A stretch of DNA of 64,000 bases from Promicromonospora sp. MEB111. GTDB lineage: Bacteria; Actinomycetota; Actinomycetes; Actinomycetales; Cellulomonadaceae. This document shows, one piece after another, positions 47,598 through 56,627 of this stretch; within the stretch, counting starts at the first letter, position 1; every line of letters begins with the position of its first letter. The stretch spans positions 1 to 64,000 of the forward strand of contig NZ_JARVSD010000016.1 of the NCBI RefSeq assembly GCF_030209445.1, given 5' to 3'. A program made the position numbers and the translations under genes. The notes under the pieces were generated by a model. It did not search any database and was not told where the DNA came from. It worked only from the letters and a program-made list of their open reading frames with translations.

Positions 47598-47615
47598 AAT
47601 CTAAGCGCTTAGATT
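47598..47615 (+). promoter_or_regulatory. LacI-family operator
   Basis: AATCTAAGCGCTTAGATT is an 18-bp perfect palindrome with the central GC step usual for LacI-family sites, 40 bp after the lacI stop and 69 bp before the solute-binding protein gene. Confidence 0.85.
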
Positions 47616-47683
47616 CTGCGAGACGGCCCGCCCGCAATGCCGCGAGCGAACGTCACCCCGCACGCACCGATGAAGGAACAACG

Positions 47684-48967
47684 ATGATCCGACACAGACT
47701 TCTGGCCGCGTTCGCCGTAGCGACCGCTTCCACCCTCCTCGTCTCAGGCTGCGGACGAGCCGAGAGCCCGGGACAGACCGGCGGCGCCGCTGCCGGGCTG
47801 AGCGACGGTCCCGCGACCGGCACCGTCACCATCTGGGCCCAGGGCACCGAGGGAGAGGCGCTGCAAGACTTCGTCAAGCCGTTCGAGGAGGCCAACCCCG
47901 ACGTCCAGGTCGAGGTCACGGCCGTGCCGTGGGACTCGGCGCAGAACAAGTACCAGACGGCGATCGCCGGCGGCACGACGCCCGACATCGGGATGCTCGG
48001 CAGCGACTGGATGCCCGGGTTCCGGTCGGCCCTGACGCCCGTGCCCGAGAGCATCGACACCTCCGACGTCTTCCCCTTCGCGCTCGAGTCCACCGAGTTC
48101 GACGGCGCTTCCTACGCCGTGCCGTGGTACGTGGAGACCCGGGTCATCTTCTACCGGACCGACCTGCTCAAGGAGGCAGGTTTCGACGACTTCCCCACCG
48201 ACTGGGCCGGCCTGAAGGACCTGGCCAAGGCGTACCAGGACGAGACCGGTGCCGAGTTCGGCATCTCGCTGCCGTCCGGCGGGTGGAACGCGTTCCTCAG
48301 CAACCTCCCGTTCGCCTGGTCGAACGGCGCCGAGGTCATCAACGAGGACCAGACCGAGTGGACGCTCGACAGCCCGCAGATGGTCGAGTCGCTCTCGTAC
48401 CTCAACTCGTTCTTCGAGGAAGGGCTCGCGGACAAGAGCCCCGACACCGAGTCCGGGTCTGCATCGGCCGACCTGGTCAGCGGCGACGTCCCGATGTTCC
48501 TCAGCGGCCCCTGGGACATCCCGGGTCTCGAGCTGGCCGGCGGTGAGGGGTTCGAGGACAAGTTCGGTGTGGCGACGATCCCGGCCGGCCCGGACGGCAC
48601 CTCGACGTCGTTCGCCGCCGGCTCGAACCTCGGGGTGTTCAAGGACGCCGAGAACCCGGACGCCGCCTGGAAGCTCATCCAGTGGCTGAGCCAGCCGGAC
48701 GTCCAGGCGCAGTGGTTCGAGACCGTCAACGACCTCCCCGCCCAGCAGGCGGCCTGGGACGACGAGGCACTGACCGCCGACCCCCGCGTCGCCGTCTTCG
48801 GCGAGCAGCTCCAGAGCGTCAAGATCGCCCCCACGCTCGTCTCGTGGACCCAGGTCTCGGCCGCCGCGGACACCCAGATCGAGCAGGTGTTCCGGGGCGG
48901 CAAGAGCGTCGAGGACGCGCTGGCCGAGCTCCAGTCCACCGCCGACTCGCTGGGCACCGGGCAATGA
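47684..48967 (+). CDS. ABC sugar transporter, extracellular solute-binding lipoprotein
   Basis: A 427-residue cluster B (family 1) binding protein. The lipobox LVSGC puts the lipidated Cys at residue 23. The mature protein has the usual VTIWAQGTEGEALQDFVKPF start, the PWYVETRVIFYRTDLLKEAG hinge region and a Trp-rich groove (SGGWNAFLSNLPFAWSNGAE) suited to sugars. It is the first gene of an importer operon controlled by the adjacent LacI. No ATPase gene is in the operon; as in many actinobacteria, a shared MsiK-type ATPase elsewhere may serve. With the GH43 enzyme, xylo- or arabino-oligosaccharides are the likely cargo. Confidence 0.93.
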   Translation: MIRHRLLAAFAVATASTLLVSGCGRAESPGQTGGAAAGLSDGPATGTVTIWAQGTEGEALQDFVKPFEEANPDVQVEVTAVPWDSAQNKYQTAIAGGTTPDIGMLGSDWMPGFRSALTPVPESIDTSDVFPFALESTEFDGASYAVPWYVETRVIFYRTDLLKEAGFDDFPTDWAGLKDLAKAYQDETGAEFGISLPSGGWNAFLSNLPFAWSNGAEVINEDQTEWTLDSPQMVESLSYLNSFFEEGLADKSPDTESGSASADLVSGDVPMFLSGPWDIPGLELAGGEGFEDKFGVATIPAGPDGTSTSFAAGSNLGVFKDAENPDAAWKLIQWLSQPDVQAQWFETVNDLPAQQAAWDDEALTADPRVAVFGEQLQSVKIAPTLVSWTQVSAAADTQIEQVFRGGKSVEDALAELQSTADSLGTGQ

Positions 48968-49908
48968 CTGTCCTCACCCGGGCCGTGGCCCCCGCTGCGC
49001 TCCCGCGCAGCGCGGGCCACGGCCCGGCCGCCGCGAGACGGCGCCGCACGGCGGTCGTCGCCTACCTCTTCTCGTTGCCGTTCATCGCGAGCTTCGCGAT
49101 CTTCATGGTCTTTCCGCTGATCAGCTCGCTCGGGATGTCGTTCACCGACTTCCGCAGCACGGACATCCCCACGCCGTTCGCGGTGGCGTTCGTCGGTCTG
49201 GACCAGTACACGGCCCTGTTCCAGAACGAGCAGTTCGTGCGCTCGATGGTCAACACGCTGTACTTCGTCGGCGTCGGGATCCCGCTGACCATGGCCGTCG
49301 CGCTCGCCCTCGCGGTCGCCCTGAACGGCGCGATCACCCGCTTCCGGACCGTGTTCCGCGTCGGGTTCTACGCCCCGGTCGTCACCAGCATCGTCGCGGT
49401 CGCCGTGGTGTGGCGGTTCATCCTGCAGCCCGACGGCCTCCTCAACACGCTGCTGGCGGCGATCGGCATCACCGGGCCCGACTGGCTGGGCTCCACCGCC
49501 TGGTCCATGCCGTCGATGATCCTCATGGCGGTGTGGCGCAACATGGGCACGCTCATGATCATCTTCCTGGCCGGCCTGCAGGGCATCCCGCAGGAGGTCG
49601 TCGAGGCCGCCGAGGTCGACGGCGCCGGCGCGTGGCAGCGCTTCGTCCGCGTGACGCTGCCGATGCTGCGCCCCACGCTCCTGCTCGGCGCCGTGCTGCT
49701 CTCGGTCGGCTACCTGCAGTTCTTCGAGGAGCCCTTCGTCATGACCAAGGGCGGCCCGCTCGACTCCACCCTGTCGATCAGCTACTTCACCTTCAACCAG
49801 TTCGGCTTCGGGAACTACGGGACGGCGTCGGCAGCCAGCTATGTGCTCTTCGTGGCGATCGCGCTGCTCAGCATCGTGCAGTTCCGTGCCTTCCGGACAA
49901 AGGAGTGA
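48964..49908 (+). CDS. ABC sugar transporter permease (MalF/UgpA type)
   Basis: A 314-residue permease with six helices and the EAA loop (EAAEVDGAGAWQRFVRVTLPML) that docks the ATPase. ATG 48964 overlaps the stop of the binding-protein gene (ATGA). The Arg-rich N-terminus (PAAARRRRTAVVAYLFSLPF) is cytoplasmic. It pairs with the second permease two bases downstream. Its N-terminal region lacks the large periplasmic insertion of E. coli MalF, so it is of the shorter UgpA/LacF kind. Confidence 0.93.
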   Translation: MTVLTRAVAPAALPRSAGHGPAAARRRRTAVVAYLFSLPFIASFAIFMVFPLISSLGMSFTDFRSTDIPTPFAVAFVGLDQYTALFQNEQFVRSMVNTLYFVGVGIPLTMAVALALAVALNGAITRFRTVFRVGFYAPVVTSIVAVAVVWRFILQPDGLLNTLLAAIGITGPDWLGSTAWSMPSMILMAVWRNMGTLMIIFLAGLQGIPQEVVEAAEVDGAGAWQRFVRVTLPMLRPTLLLGAVLLSVGYLQFFEEPFVMTKGGPLDSTLSISYFTFNQFGFGNYGTASAASYVLFVAIALLSIVQFRAFRTKE

Positions 49909-49910
49909 CC

Positions 49911-50804
49911 ATGGGCTCCGCAACCACGGCCACGGCCGTCTCCGAGCGCTCGACCAGAACCCGGAAGGTCACGTCGGCACGGCGTCGGAGCCCGTCGGGC
50001 ACCGTACTCGCCTACACCGCCCTGACGTTCGCACTGGTGGCGACACTCATACCCTTCGCGTGGATGTTCCTCGGCTCGGTGAAGACCGAGGCCGAGCTCC
50101 GGCAGCGACCGCCGACCTGGTGGCCCCAGACGTTCACCTGGGACAACTTCGCGGCATGGTTCGGCCGGCTCGACATCGGCACGTTCTTCATGAACAGCGT
50201 CGTCGTCGCCGTGTTCACCGTCCTCGGCACGCTCGTGTTCTGCTCGATGGTGGGATACGCGCTGGCCAAGCTGGACTTCCCCGGCAAGCGCCTCGTGTTC
50301 ACGCTCGTGCTGGTCACGCTGATGGTCCCGGGCGTCGTCACGTTCGTCCCGCTCTTCGTCGTGGTGAGCAAGCTCGGCATGGTGAGCACCTACCCGGCAC
50401 TCATCCTGCCGTTCCTCGCCGGTCCGCTCGGCGTCTTCCTCATGCGTCAGTTCATCCAGGACATCCCGGACTCGCTCATCGAGGCCGCCCGGATCGACGG
50501 CGCGGGCGAGCTGCGCATCTTCCTGCGCGTCGTCATGCCGCTGTGCGGCCCGGCGCTCGCGACGCTGGCGATCCTGACCTTCCTCGGGTCGTGGAACAAC
50601 TTCCTGTGGCCGCTGGTGGTAGCCCAGTCCGAGGACATGTACACCCTGCCGGTGGCGCTCTCGCTCTACTCCGTCGGCCAGAACTCGACGAACTACGGCG
50701 TCCTCCTGGCCGGCTCCGTGCTCATCATCACCCCCGTGCTCCTGCTGTTCGTCGCGCTCCAGCGCTACTTCATCCAGGGCATCGCAGCGACAGGAATCAA
50801 GTGA
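49911..50804 (+). CDS. ABC sugar transporter permease (MalG/UgpE type)
   Basis: A 297-residue second permease with six helices and the EAA motif EAARIDGAGELRIFLRVVMP. ATG 49911 lies two bases after the previous stop, with AGGAG overlapping that stop as its ribosome site. The C-terminal LQRYFIQGIAATGIK is the family's conserved ending (R/K-Y-F-x-x-G-x-x-x-G-x-V/I-K). It forms the heterodimeric channel with the preceding permease, and its stop overlaps the GH43 start. Confidence 0.94.
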   Translation: MGSATTATAVSERSTRTRKVTSARRRSPSGTVLAYTALTFALVATLIPFAWMFLGSVKTEAELRQRPPTWWPQTFTWDNFAAWFGRLDIGTFFMNSVVVAVFTVLGTLVFCSMVGYALAKLDFPGKRLVFTLVLVTLMVPGVVTFVPLFVVVSKLGMVSTYPALILPFLAGPLGVFLMRQFIQDIPDSLIEAARIDGAGELRIFLRVVMPLCGPALATLAILTFLGSWNNFLWPLVVAQSEDMYTLPVALSLYSVGQNSTNYGVLLAGSVLIITPVLLLFVALQRYFIQGIAATGIK

Positions 50805-52336
50805 CCACGACCAGCACCCAGCCCACCCCTGCCCGCACGCGGACACCGCACGAGGCGCCCGACGCGCTCACGAGCGTCGTGCCGATCATCCCGGGCTTCC
50901 ACCCCGATCCCTCCGTGTGCCGGGTCGGGGACGACTACTACCTGGCGAACTCGTCGTTCGAGTACGCGCCGGGCGTCCCCCTCTGGCACAGCCGCGACCT
51001 GCTCACCTGGACCCTCGTCGGGAACATCCTCGACCGGCCCGACCAGTTCCCGGCCGGGCACGCCCCGTCCAGCCGGGGCGTGTTCGCCCCGACCCTGCGC
51101 CATCACGACGGCAGGTTCTGGCTGATCACCACCGACGTGTCCGACCGCCCGGGCCAGCTCGTCGTCTCCGCCGAGGACCCGGCCGGACCGTGGACCGCTC
51201 CCACGTTCCTGGGCGGCCTGCACGGCATCGACCCCGACCTCGCGTGGGACGACGACGGCACGTGCTACGTGACCTACTGCGCCACCGACCCGGACGGCGT
51301 CGGGATCGCCCAGGCACGCGTCGACCTCGAGTCCGGGGCCGTCCTCGAGACCCCCCGACGGCTGTGGAGCGGCACGGGCCTCGCCCACCCCGAGGCGCCG
51401 CACCTGTACCGGCGCGGCGCGTACTGGTACCTGCTCGTCGCCGAGGGCGGGACCGAACGCGGCCACAGCGTCTCGATCGCGCGCGCCGACCGGCCCGACG
51501 GACCGTACGTCGGCGCACCGGCCAACCCCGTGCTCAGCCACCGCAGCACCACCCACCCGGTGCAGAACACCGGCCACGCCGACCTCGTCGACAGCGCGGA
51601 CGGCAGCTGGGCGGTCGTCTACCTGGGCGTACGCCCGCGTGGCGTCACGCCGATGTTCCACGTCAACGGCCGCGAGACGTTCCTCGCCGGGATCGACTGG
51701 GTCGACTACTGGCCCGTCGTCGACGAGGACCGCTACCTCCGGCCGGTACCCGACACGTCGTACACCGACACGTTCGACGGCGGCGAGCTGCATCCCCGCT
51801 GGGCCTCCCCCGGCACCGGGCTGCCCGAGATCGCCGAGGCTCAGCCCGGCGGAGGGCTCCGGCTTCGCCCCGGGGACGGTCCCCGCGGCGCCGTCGGCGC
51901 CCTGACCGCACGCACCCTTGACCACGCCTGGCGGTTCGAGGCCGACCTCGACCTGGGTCACGGGTCGGGCGCACTGCTGCTGCGCCTGGACGACGCGCAC
52001 TGGTGCGAGGTCCGCGCCGACGCCGGCCTGGTCCGCGCCGTCGTCCGCATCGGTCCCCTCGAGTCGCACCTCGGGGCCACCGTCACGCCGACAGGTTCGT
52101 CCCTGACACTTCGGGCCGAGGCACTCGGCCCGACGACCGACGGGCCGGACGACGTGCGGCTGTCCGTGGTCGTCGACGGGACCGAGCACGAGCTCACCCG
52201 CTTCGACGGCCGGTACCTCTCCACGGAGGTGGCCGGCGGCTTCACGGGACGCGTCGTCGGGCTCCGAGCGCTTGACGGGACTGTCGACGTCTCCGAGGTG
52301 CGGTACACGCAGTTCACGAGGGACTCGACCGAGTGA
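50801..52336 (+). CDS. Glycoside hydrolase family 43 (beta-xylosidase/arabinofuranosidase-like)
   Basis: A 511-residue GH43 enzyme from GTG 50801 (GTGA overlap). The five-bladed propeller (30-320) shows the catalytic base Asp in GFHPDPSVCRVGDDYYLANS, the pKa-modulating Asp in GIDPDLAWDDD and the acid Glu in AHPEAPHLY. A C-terminal beta-sandwich (330-505; DTFDGGELHPRWASPG) is as in GH43 beta-xylosidases. There is no signal peptide, so it should act in the cytoplasm on short oligosaccharides brought in by the preceding transporter. Arabinosidase or xylosidase specificity cannot be decided from sequence. The operon is closed by a strong hairpin. Confidence 0.92.
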   Translation: MTTTSTQPTPARTRTPHEAPDALTSVVPIIPGFHPDPSVCRVGDDYYLANSSFEYAPGVPLWHSRDLLTWTLVGNILDRPDQFPAGHAPSSRGVFAPTLRHHDGRFWLITTDVSDRPGQLVVSAEDPAGPWTAPTFLGGLHGIDPDLAWDDDGTCYVTYCATDPDGVGIAQARVDLESGAVLETPRRLWSGTGLAHPEAPHLYRRGAYWYLLVAEGGTERGHSVSIARADRPDGPYVGAPANPVLSHRSTTHPVQNTGHADLVDSADGSWAVVYLGVRPRGVTPMFHVNGRETFLAGIDWVDYWPVVDEDRYLRPVPDTSYTDTFDGGELHPRWASPGTGLPEIAEAQPGGGLRLRPGDGPRGAVGALTARTLDHAWRFEADLDLGHGSGALLLRLDDAHWCEVRADAGLVRAVVRIGPLESHLGATVTPTGSSLTLRAEALGPTTDGPDDVRLSVVVDGTEHELTRFDGRYLSTEVAGGFTGRVVGLRALDGTVDVSEVRYTQFTRDSTE

Positions 52337-52490
52337 GCTCACGAGCCTCCCGGGCGGGTTGGTCCGGGCCCTCGGCCGGGCCGAGGGGGATCTTCGGGTG
52401 CGACGAGCTCGGAGGCAGGCTCTCGGGACGTTGGACTCCGGCCGCGCAGTGAACGAGGCATGGACCGGCAGGGAGCCCAGGCAGGCGAAG

Positions 52491-52528
52491 CGGCACCGTT
52501 GCCACGGGTAGCCGTGACGACGGTGCCG
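52491..52528. terminator. Compound hairpin between convergent GH43 and SDR genes
   Basis: CGGCACCGT (52491-52499) pairs with 52520-52528, and an inner CACGG-GTAG-CCGTG stem extends it. It lies between the stop codons of two convergent genes. A shorter 8-bp stem at 52369-52387 precedes it. Confidence 0.75.
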
Positions 52529-52540
52529 CCGCCAGGGCCG

Positions 52541-53254
52541 CTAGGCCCGTGCAGTCGCCAGCTCGGGGTAGACGGCCTCGAGCGGAGCGCTGAGCCCGGC
52601 CTTCGCCTGGACGGACGTGGCGTCGGCGAGGACCTCGTACTCCCCCGCCTCGGTGGCGTCGAACACGATACGCACCAGGTCGGCCGGGTCGGTCTTGGGG
52701 TCGGTGGTGTGGGCGGCCATCGGGGTGTCGACCCAGCCGACGTGCACTCCGACGACGTGCACCCCTGCGGGTGCGAGCTCGAGGCGCAGGGAGTTGGTCA
52801 CGGACCAGAGTGCGGCCTTGGTCGCGCTGTAGATGCCGGCGACGGCGTACCAGCTCAGGGCGGAGTGGACGTCGATGATCACCGAGCCCGGCTTGGCCGA
52901 GAGGGTGGGCACGAACGCACGCGCCAGGAGCAGCGGGCCGACGAAGTTGGTCTCGACGCTGCGGCGGATCTCCTCGTCCGTGTGGGTGAGGATGCCCGCG
53001 CTGGACACCGACGTACCGGCGTTGTTGATCAGGACGGTCACGTCGGAGGCCGCTTCGACCGCCGCCTGGATGGATTCTGCGTCGGTGACATCCAGGGCGA
53101 GCGGCACGATGCGCTCGTCGTCCCAGGTGCGAGGGTTTCGGGCGGTCGCGTAGACCTTGGCCGCGCCGAGGTCGAGGGCCTGCCGTACGAACTGGGTGCC
53201 GATTCCGCCGTTGGCTCCTGTGACCAGGACGACGGCTCCGTTGAGTGAGGGCAT
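52541..53254 (-). CDS. SDR-family oxidoreductase
   Basis: A 237-residue SDR: VTGANGGIGTQFV, ALDVTDAES, INNAGTS, catalytic Ser in DVHSALSW, Tyr-Lys in IYSATKAAL and the PMAAHTTDP loop after VGWVDT. The C-terminus (ASVQAKAGLSAPLEAVYPEL-like) is typical of a subgroup of stand-alone actinobacterial and proteobacterial SDRs, and a decayed copy of exactly this end lies at 57520-57621. It follows the old-yellow-enzyme gene by 38 bp on the same strand and probably forms an operon with it, supporting a joint role in reducing unsaturated carbonyls. Confidence 0.9.
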   Translation of the reverse strand: MPSLNGAVVLVTGANGGIGTQFVRQALDLGAAKVYATARNPRTWDDERIVPLALDVTDAESIQAAVEAASDVTVLINNAGTSVSSAGILTHTDEEIRRSVETNFVGPLLLARAFVPTLSAKPGSVIIDVHSALSWYAVAGIYSATKAALWSVTNSLRLELAPAGVHVVGVHVGWVDTPMAAHTTDPKTDPADLVRIVFDATEAGEYEVLADATSVQAKAGLSAPLEAVYPELATARA

Positions 53255-53292
53255 GGGCTTCTTCTTTCCGAGGGATCTGAGGTCGAGCGGGG

Positions 53293-54372
53293 TCAGACGT
53301 GCGTCAGGGCTGGGTAGTCCGTGTATCCGGCCGCGCCGCCGCCGTACAGGGTGGTCGGGTCGAGCTCGTTCAGCGGCGCGTCGGTGCGCAGTCGCTCGAC
53401 GACGTCGGGATTGGCCAGGGCGAACCGGCCCAGGGGCGCGATGTCGGCGAGCCCGGCGTCGATGTCGTCGGCGATCTGCTCACGGGTCCGCCCGTATCGC
53501 ACGACCAGCACGGCCGTGGGCCACACGTCGCGCAACGAGCGAAGCAGGTCGTCGTCGCCGAGGTGGTGCACGTGCAGGTACGCCAGCTCCAGCGGGGCAA
53601 GCTCGCCGACCAGGTGCCGGTACTGCGCCCGGACGCTCTCGACGCCGCCCTCGTCGATCCCTCCCAGGGGGAATGCGGGCGAGATGCGGATGCCGGTCCT
53701 GTCGGCGCCGATCTCGTCGGCCACCGCTCGGGCGACCTCGACCACGAACCGGGACCTGTTCTCCACGGATCCGCCGTACTGGTCGGTGCGGTGGTTCGCG
53801 TTCGGGGAGAGGAACTGGTGCAGCAGGTACCCGTTCGCGCCGTGGATCTCGGCGCCGTCCGCGCCCGCGGCGATCGCGGACGCCGCCGCGTGCCGGAACT
53901 CGCCGAGCACGGTCTGGATGTCCTCGGCGGTCAGCTCGCGCGGCACCGGTGTCCTCTGCGGTCCGGCCGCGGTGAACATGTCCTGCTCGGCGGAGACGGC
54001 GGACGGCGCGACGGGCTGGCTGTGGTGCGGAGTGTTGTCCGGGTGCGACATGCGGCCGACGTGCATCAGCTGGATGAACAGCGACCCGCCACCGGCGTGC
54101 ACGGCGTCGGCGACCTTCCGCCATCCCTCGACGTGCTCGGGGGTGTAGATGCCGGGGGTGTTGAAGTAGCCCTGCCCGTCCGCAGAGGGCTGGACGCCCT
54201 CGGTGATGACCAGACCGAGCCCGGCCCGCTGCCCGTAGTACTCGGCGGCCAGCTCACCGGGCGTGCCGTCCGGGTTGGCCCGGTTGCGGGTCATCGGCGC
54301 CAGCGCGAGCCGGTGCGGGAGCTCCACACGGCCGAGAGCAAACGGCTGCCAGAGGGAAGGTGACGAGGTCAT
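53293..54372 (-). CDS. Old yellow enzyme-family alkene reductase
   Basis: A 359-residue FMN-dependent ene-reductase of the NemA/OYE class. It has LALAPMTRNRANPDGTP, the substrate-anion His/Asn pair in EIHGANGYLLHQFLSPNAN, the RTDQYGGSVENRSRF motif and the FMN-phosphate end (RFALANPDVVERLR). The family reduces activated C=C bonds of enones, nitro-olefins and nitrate esters with NAD(P)H and is often induced by electrophile stress. It diverges from the alpha/beta-hydrolase operon across a 293-bp region rich in GAGC/GCTC inverted repeats, suggesting one regulator controls both sides. Confidence 0.93.
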   Translation of the reverse strand: MTSSPSLWQPFALGRVELPHRLALAPMTRNRANPDGTPGELAAEYYGQRAGLGLVITEGVQPSADGQGYFNTPGIYTPEHVEGWRKVADAVHAGGGSLFIQLMHVGRMSHPDNTPHHSQPVAPSAVSAEQDMFTAAGPQRTPVPRELTAEDIQTVLGEFRHAAASAIAAGADGAEIHGANGYLLHQFLSPNANHRTDQYGGSVENRSRFVVEVARAVADEIGADRTGIRISPAFPLGGIDEGGVESVRAQYRHLVGELAPLELAYLHVHHLGDDDLLRSLRDVWPTAVLVVRYGRTREQIADDIDAGLADIAPLGRFALANPDVVERLRTDAPLNELDPTTLYGGGAAGYTDYPALTHV

Positions 54373-54452
54373 GGGTGCGAATCCTTACGTCGATCGGTCT
54401 TGGGTGGCCGCCACTGCTGCCACGGTTGGAACCTTCGCGCAGTAGTGACTGC

Positions 54453-54466
54453 GCTCATAACTGAGC
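54453..54466. promoter_or_regulatory. Inverted repeat near the old-yellow-enzyme promoter
   Basis: GCTCA-TAAC-TGAGC, a perfect 5-bp inverted repeat 81 bp upstream of the OYE start. The half-sites are related to the GAGCATGCTC palindromes 140 bp away. Confidence 0.5.
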
Positions 54467-54588
54467 ATAGTCAGCATCTATTCCGACGAGGGTGCGCACC
54501 GCGCGGAGGGCCGCTGGGCGTCGGCTTCGCGACGGCGAGGATCGCGCCCGAGCGCCCCCACTCCCCCGACGCTCGACTCCTGCCCCTC

Positions 54589-54629
54589 TTGACAGATTTT
54601 TCTGAGCATGCTCATTATTGAGCATGCTC
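54589..54629 (+). promoter_or_regulatory. Sigma-70-like promoter overlapped by two GAGCATGCTC palindromes
   Basis: TTGACA (54589-54594) and CATTAT (54613-54618) are spaced 18 bp. The perfect 10-bp palindrome GAGCATGCTC occurs at 54604-54613 and again at 54620-54629, 16 bp apart, one inside the spacer and one after the -10. This is the geometry of a repressor site. It lies 37 bp before the hydrolase gene at 54666. The AT-rich stretch stands out from the surrounding GC. Confidence 0.75.
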
Positions 54630-54665
54630 GCATAAGCCGAGCGGTACCAGGACCAGGAGAACGAC

Positions 54666-55517
54666 ATGTCGCAGCAAGGGACGACCCAGGGCTACGCGGA
54701 CGCTCCGACGCGGACGATCGCGGCGAGCGACGCCGTGTTCGCATACCGCGAGCTCGGCCCGCAGACCGGTGTCCCGCTGGTCCTGCTGACGCACCTCGGA
54801 GCGAACCTCGACGGCTGGGACCCGCGCGTCGTCGACGGCCTGGCGCGCGACCGCCGCGTGATCGCCGTCGACTACCGCGGCGTCGGCGACTCCACCGGAC
54901 GTGTGCGCACCTCGATCGAGGAGATGGCCGGTGACGTCGTCGCCGTGATCGAGGCGCTCGGCCACGACCGCGTGGACGTGTTCGGCCTGTCGATGGGCGG
55001 GATGGTCGCCCAGGCCGTCGCCGCACGGGCGCCGCGGTTGATCGACCGGCTCATCCTCGCCGGTGCGGGCCCTGCGGGCGGGCCCGGGCTGACCACCATG
55101 ACAGCCGTCATGGTCAGGACCGTGCTCCGCGCCGGGCTCACCGTCAACGATCCGAGGGCGCTGCTGTTCTTCACCCCCACCACGGAGGGGAAGCACGCCG
55201 CCCGCACCTACCTCGCGCGGCTCAAGGAACGCACGACGGGACGCGACAAGCCGGTCGCTCCCGGCGTGTATCAGGCGCAGCTGGCCGCGGTACGCCAGTG
55301 GGGCACCCAGGAGCCCGCGGACCTGACGGCGTTCACCGGACCCGTCTTCATCGTCCACGGGGACAGCGACCGGATGGTTCCGCCCGCCAACGCCACGGCG
55401 CTGGCCCGGCGTCTGCCCGGCGCGGCCGTCACGGTCTACCCGGACTCCGGGCACGGCGTCGTCTTCCAGTACCACCGAGAGTTCGTCGCCGGGGCGCGGG
55501 ACTTTCTCCACCGATAG
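54666..55517 (+). CDS. Alpha/beta hydrolase (copy 1)
   Basis: A 283-residue alpha/beta-fold hydrolase. The nucleophile Ser is in FGLSMGGM, the acid is probably the Asp of IVHGDSDRMVP and the His is in DSGHGVVFQYH; the oxyanion region is LTHLGANLDGWDP rather than HG-x-P. It starts at ATG 54666 after CAGGAGAACGAC. It is very similar in protein and DNA to the hydrolase at 56628, with which it brackets a quinone-oxidoreductase-like gene. The substrate (ester, lactone or C-C bond) is unknown. The two related hydrolases share the NDP/TT and TGRDKP-like cap regions. Confidence 0.88.
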   Translation: MSQQGTTQGYADAPTRTIAASDAVFAYRELGPQTGVPLVLLTHLGANLDGWDPRVVDGLARDRRVIAVDYRGVGDSTGRVRTSIEEMAGDVVAVIEALGHDRVDVFGLSMGGMVAQAVAARAPRLIDRLILAGAGPAGGPGLTTMTAVMVRTVLRAGLTVNDPRALLFFTPTTEGKHAARTYLARLKERTTGRDKPVAPGVYQAQLAAVRQWGTQEPADLTAFTGPVFIVHGDSDRMVPPANATALARRLPGAAVTVYPDSGHGVVFQYHREFVAGARDFLHR

Positions 55518-55589
55518 TCCCCGCCCGCCCCGTCCTCGCCGCAGACCAACCCATCAGGCCAAGCCACCAGAACCAGAAGGAAGAGCACC

Positions 55590-56585
55590 ATGCGCGCGTT
55601 CGTCGTCAGCAAGTACAAGGGACCGCTCCAGGAGGTGGACGTCCCGGAGCCCGTGGTCGGAGAGCACGACGTGCTCGTCCAGGTCCAGGCAGCCGGTCTC
55701 AACATGCTCGACGAGAAGATCCGCGCGGGCGAGTTCAAGCAGATCCTCCCGTACAAGCTGCCGCAGATCCTGGGCAACGACGTCGCCGGGACCGTCATCG
55801 GCGTCGGCCCCAGGGTCCAGGAGTTCGCCCTGGGCGACCAGGTGTACGCCCGGCCCGACAAGGACCGCATCGGAACGTTCGCCGAGCGGATCGCCGTGGC
55901 CGAGGCCGACCTGGCGCTCAAGCCGGTCTCGGTCGACATCGAGGAGGCGGCCTCGCTGCCGCTCGTGGCTCTGACCGCATGGCAGGCACTCGTCGAGAAG
56001 GGCAACGTGCAGCCCGGTCAGCGGGTCCTGATCCACGCCGGCGCGGGGGGCGTGGGGACGATCGCGATCCAGCTCGCCAAGCACCTCGGCGCGACCGTCG
56101 CGACGACGGTCAGTGGCGGCAACGCCGACTTCGTCCGCGAGCTGGGTGCCGACAGCGTCATCGACTACCGCACCCAGGACTTCGAGCAGCTCCTGGACGG
56201 GTACGACCTCGTGCTGGACAGCCTCGGCGGCCAGAACCTGGAGAAGTCCCTGCGGGTGCTGCGCCCCGGCGGCAAGGCGATCGGGATCGCCGGGCCGCCC
56301 GACCCCGCCTTCGCGAGAGAGGTGGGCCTGAACCCTGTACTGCGCCTCGCGATCGCGGGGATCAGCGGCAAGATCCGCAGGCAGGCCAAGCGCCTCGGCG
56401 TGACCTACGAGTTCCTCTTCATGCGCGCCAGCGGCGACCAGCTCCGTGAGATCACCGCCCTCGTGGACAGCGGCGTGCTGCGCCCCGTCGTCGGACGCGT
56501 CTTCGACTTCGACCAGACCGTCCAGGCCGTGCAGTCCCTCGAGAGGGGCGGCATCCGCGGCAAGGCCGTCGTCACCAGGGCCTGA
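55590..56585 (+). CDS. NADP-dependent quinone-oxidoreductase-like MDR protein
   Basis: A 331-residue zinc-free medium-chain reductase. The N-terminal half has VPEPVVGEHDVLVQVQAAGL and LGNDVAGTVIGVG with no zinc ligands; the Rossmann motif is HAGAGGVGTIAIQLAKHLGA near residue 150. The insert KIRRQAKRLGVTYEFLFMRA is typical of the enoate/quinone reductases in this branch. AGGAAG precedes the ATG. It lies between two paralogous hydrolases in one rightward operon and probably reduces an enone or quinone, in keeping with the divergent old yellow enzyme. Confidence 0.92.
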   Translation: MRAFVVSKYKGPLQEVDVPEPVVGEHDVLVQVQAAGLNMLDEKIRAGEFKQILPYKLPQILGNDVAGTVIGVGPRVQEFALGDQVYARPDKDRIGTFAERIAVAEADLALKPVSVDIEEAASLPLVALTAWQALVEKGNVQPGQRVLIHAGAGGVGTIAIQLAKHLGATVATTVSGGNADFVRELGADSVIDYRTQDFEQLLDGYDLVLDSLGGQNLEKSLRVLRPGGKAIGIAGPPDPAFAREVGLNPVLRLAIAGISGKIRRQAKRLGVTYEFLFMRASGDQLREITALVDSGVLRPVVGRVFDFDQTVQAVQSLERGGIRGKAVVTRA

Positions 56586-56627
56586 ACGAGCCCTCATCCA
56601 CCGCACTCCGGAAGCAGGAGAACCATC

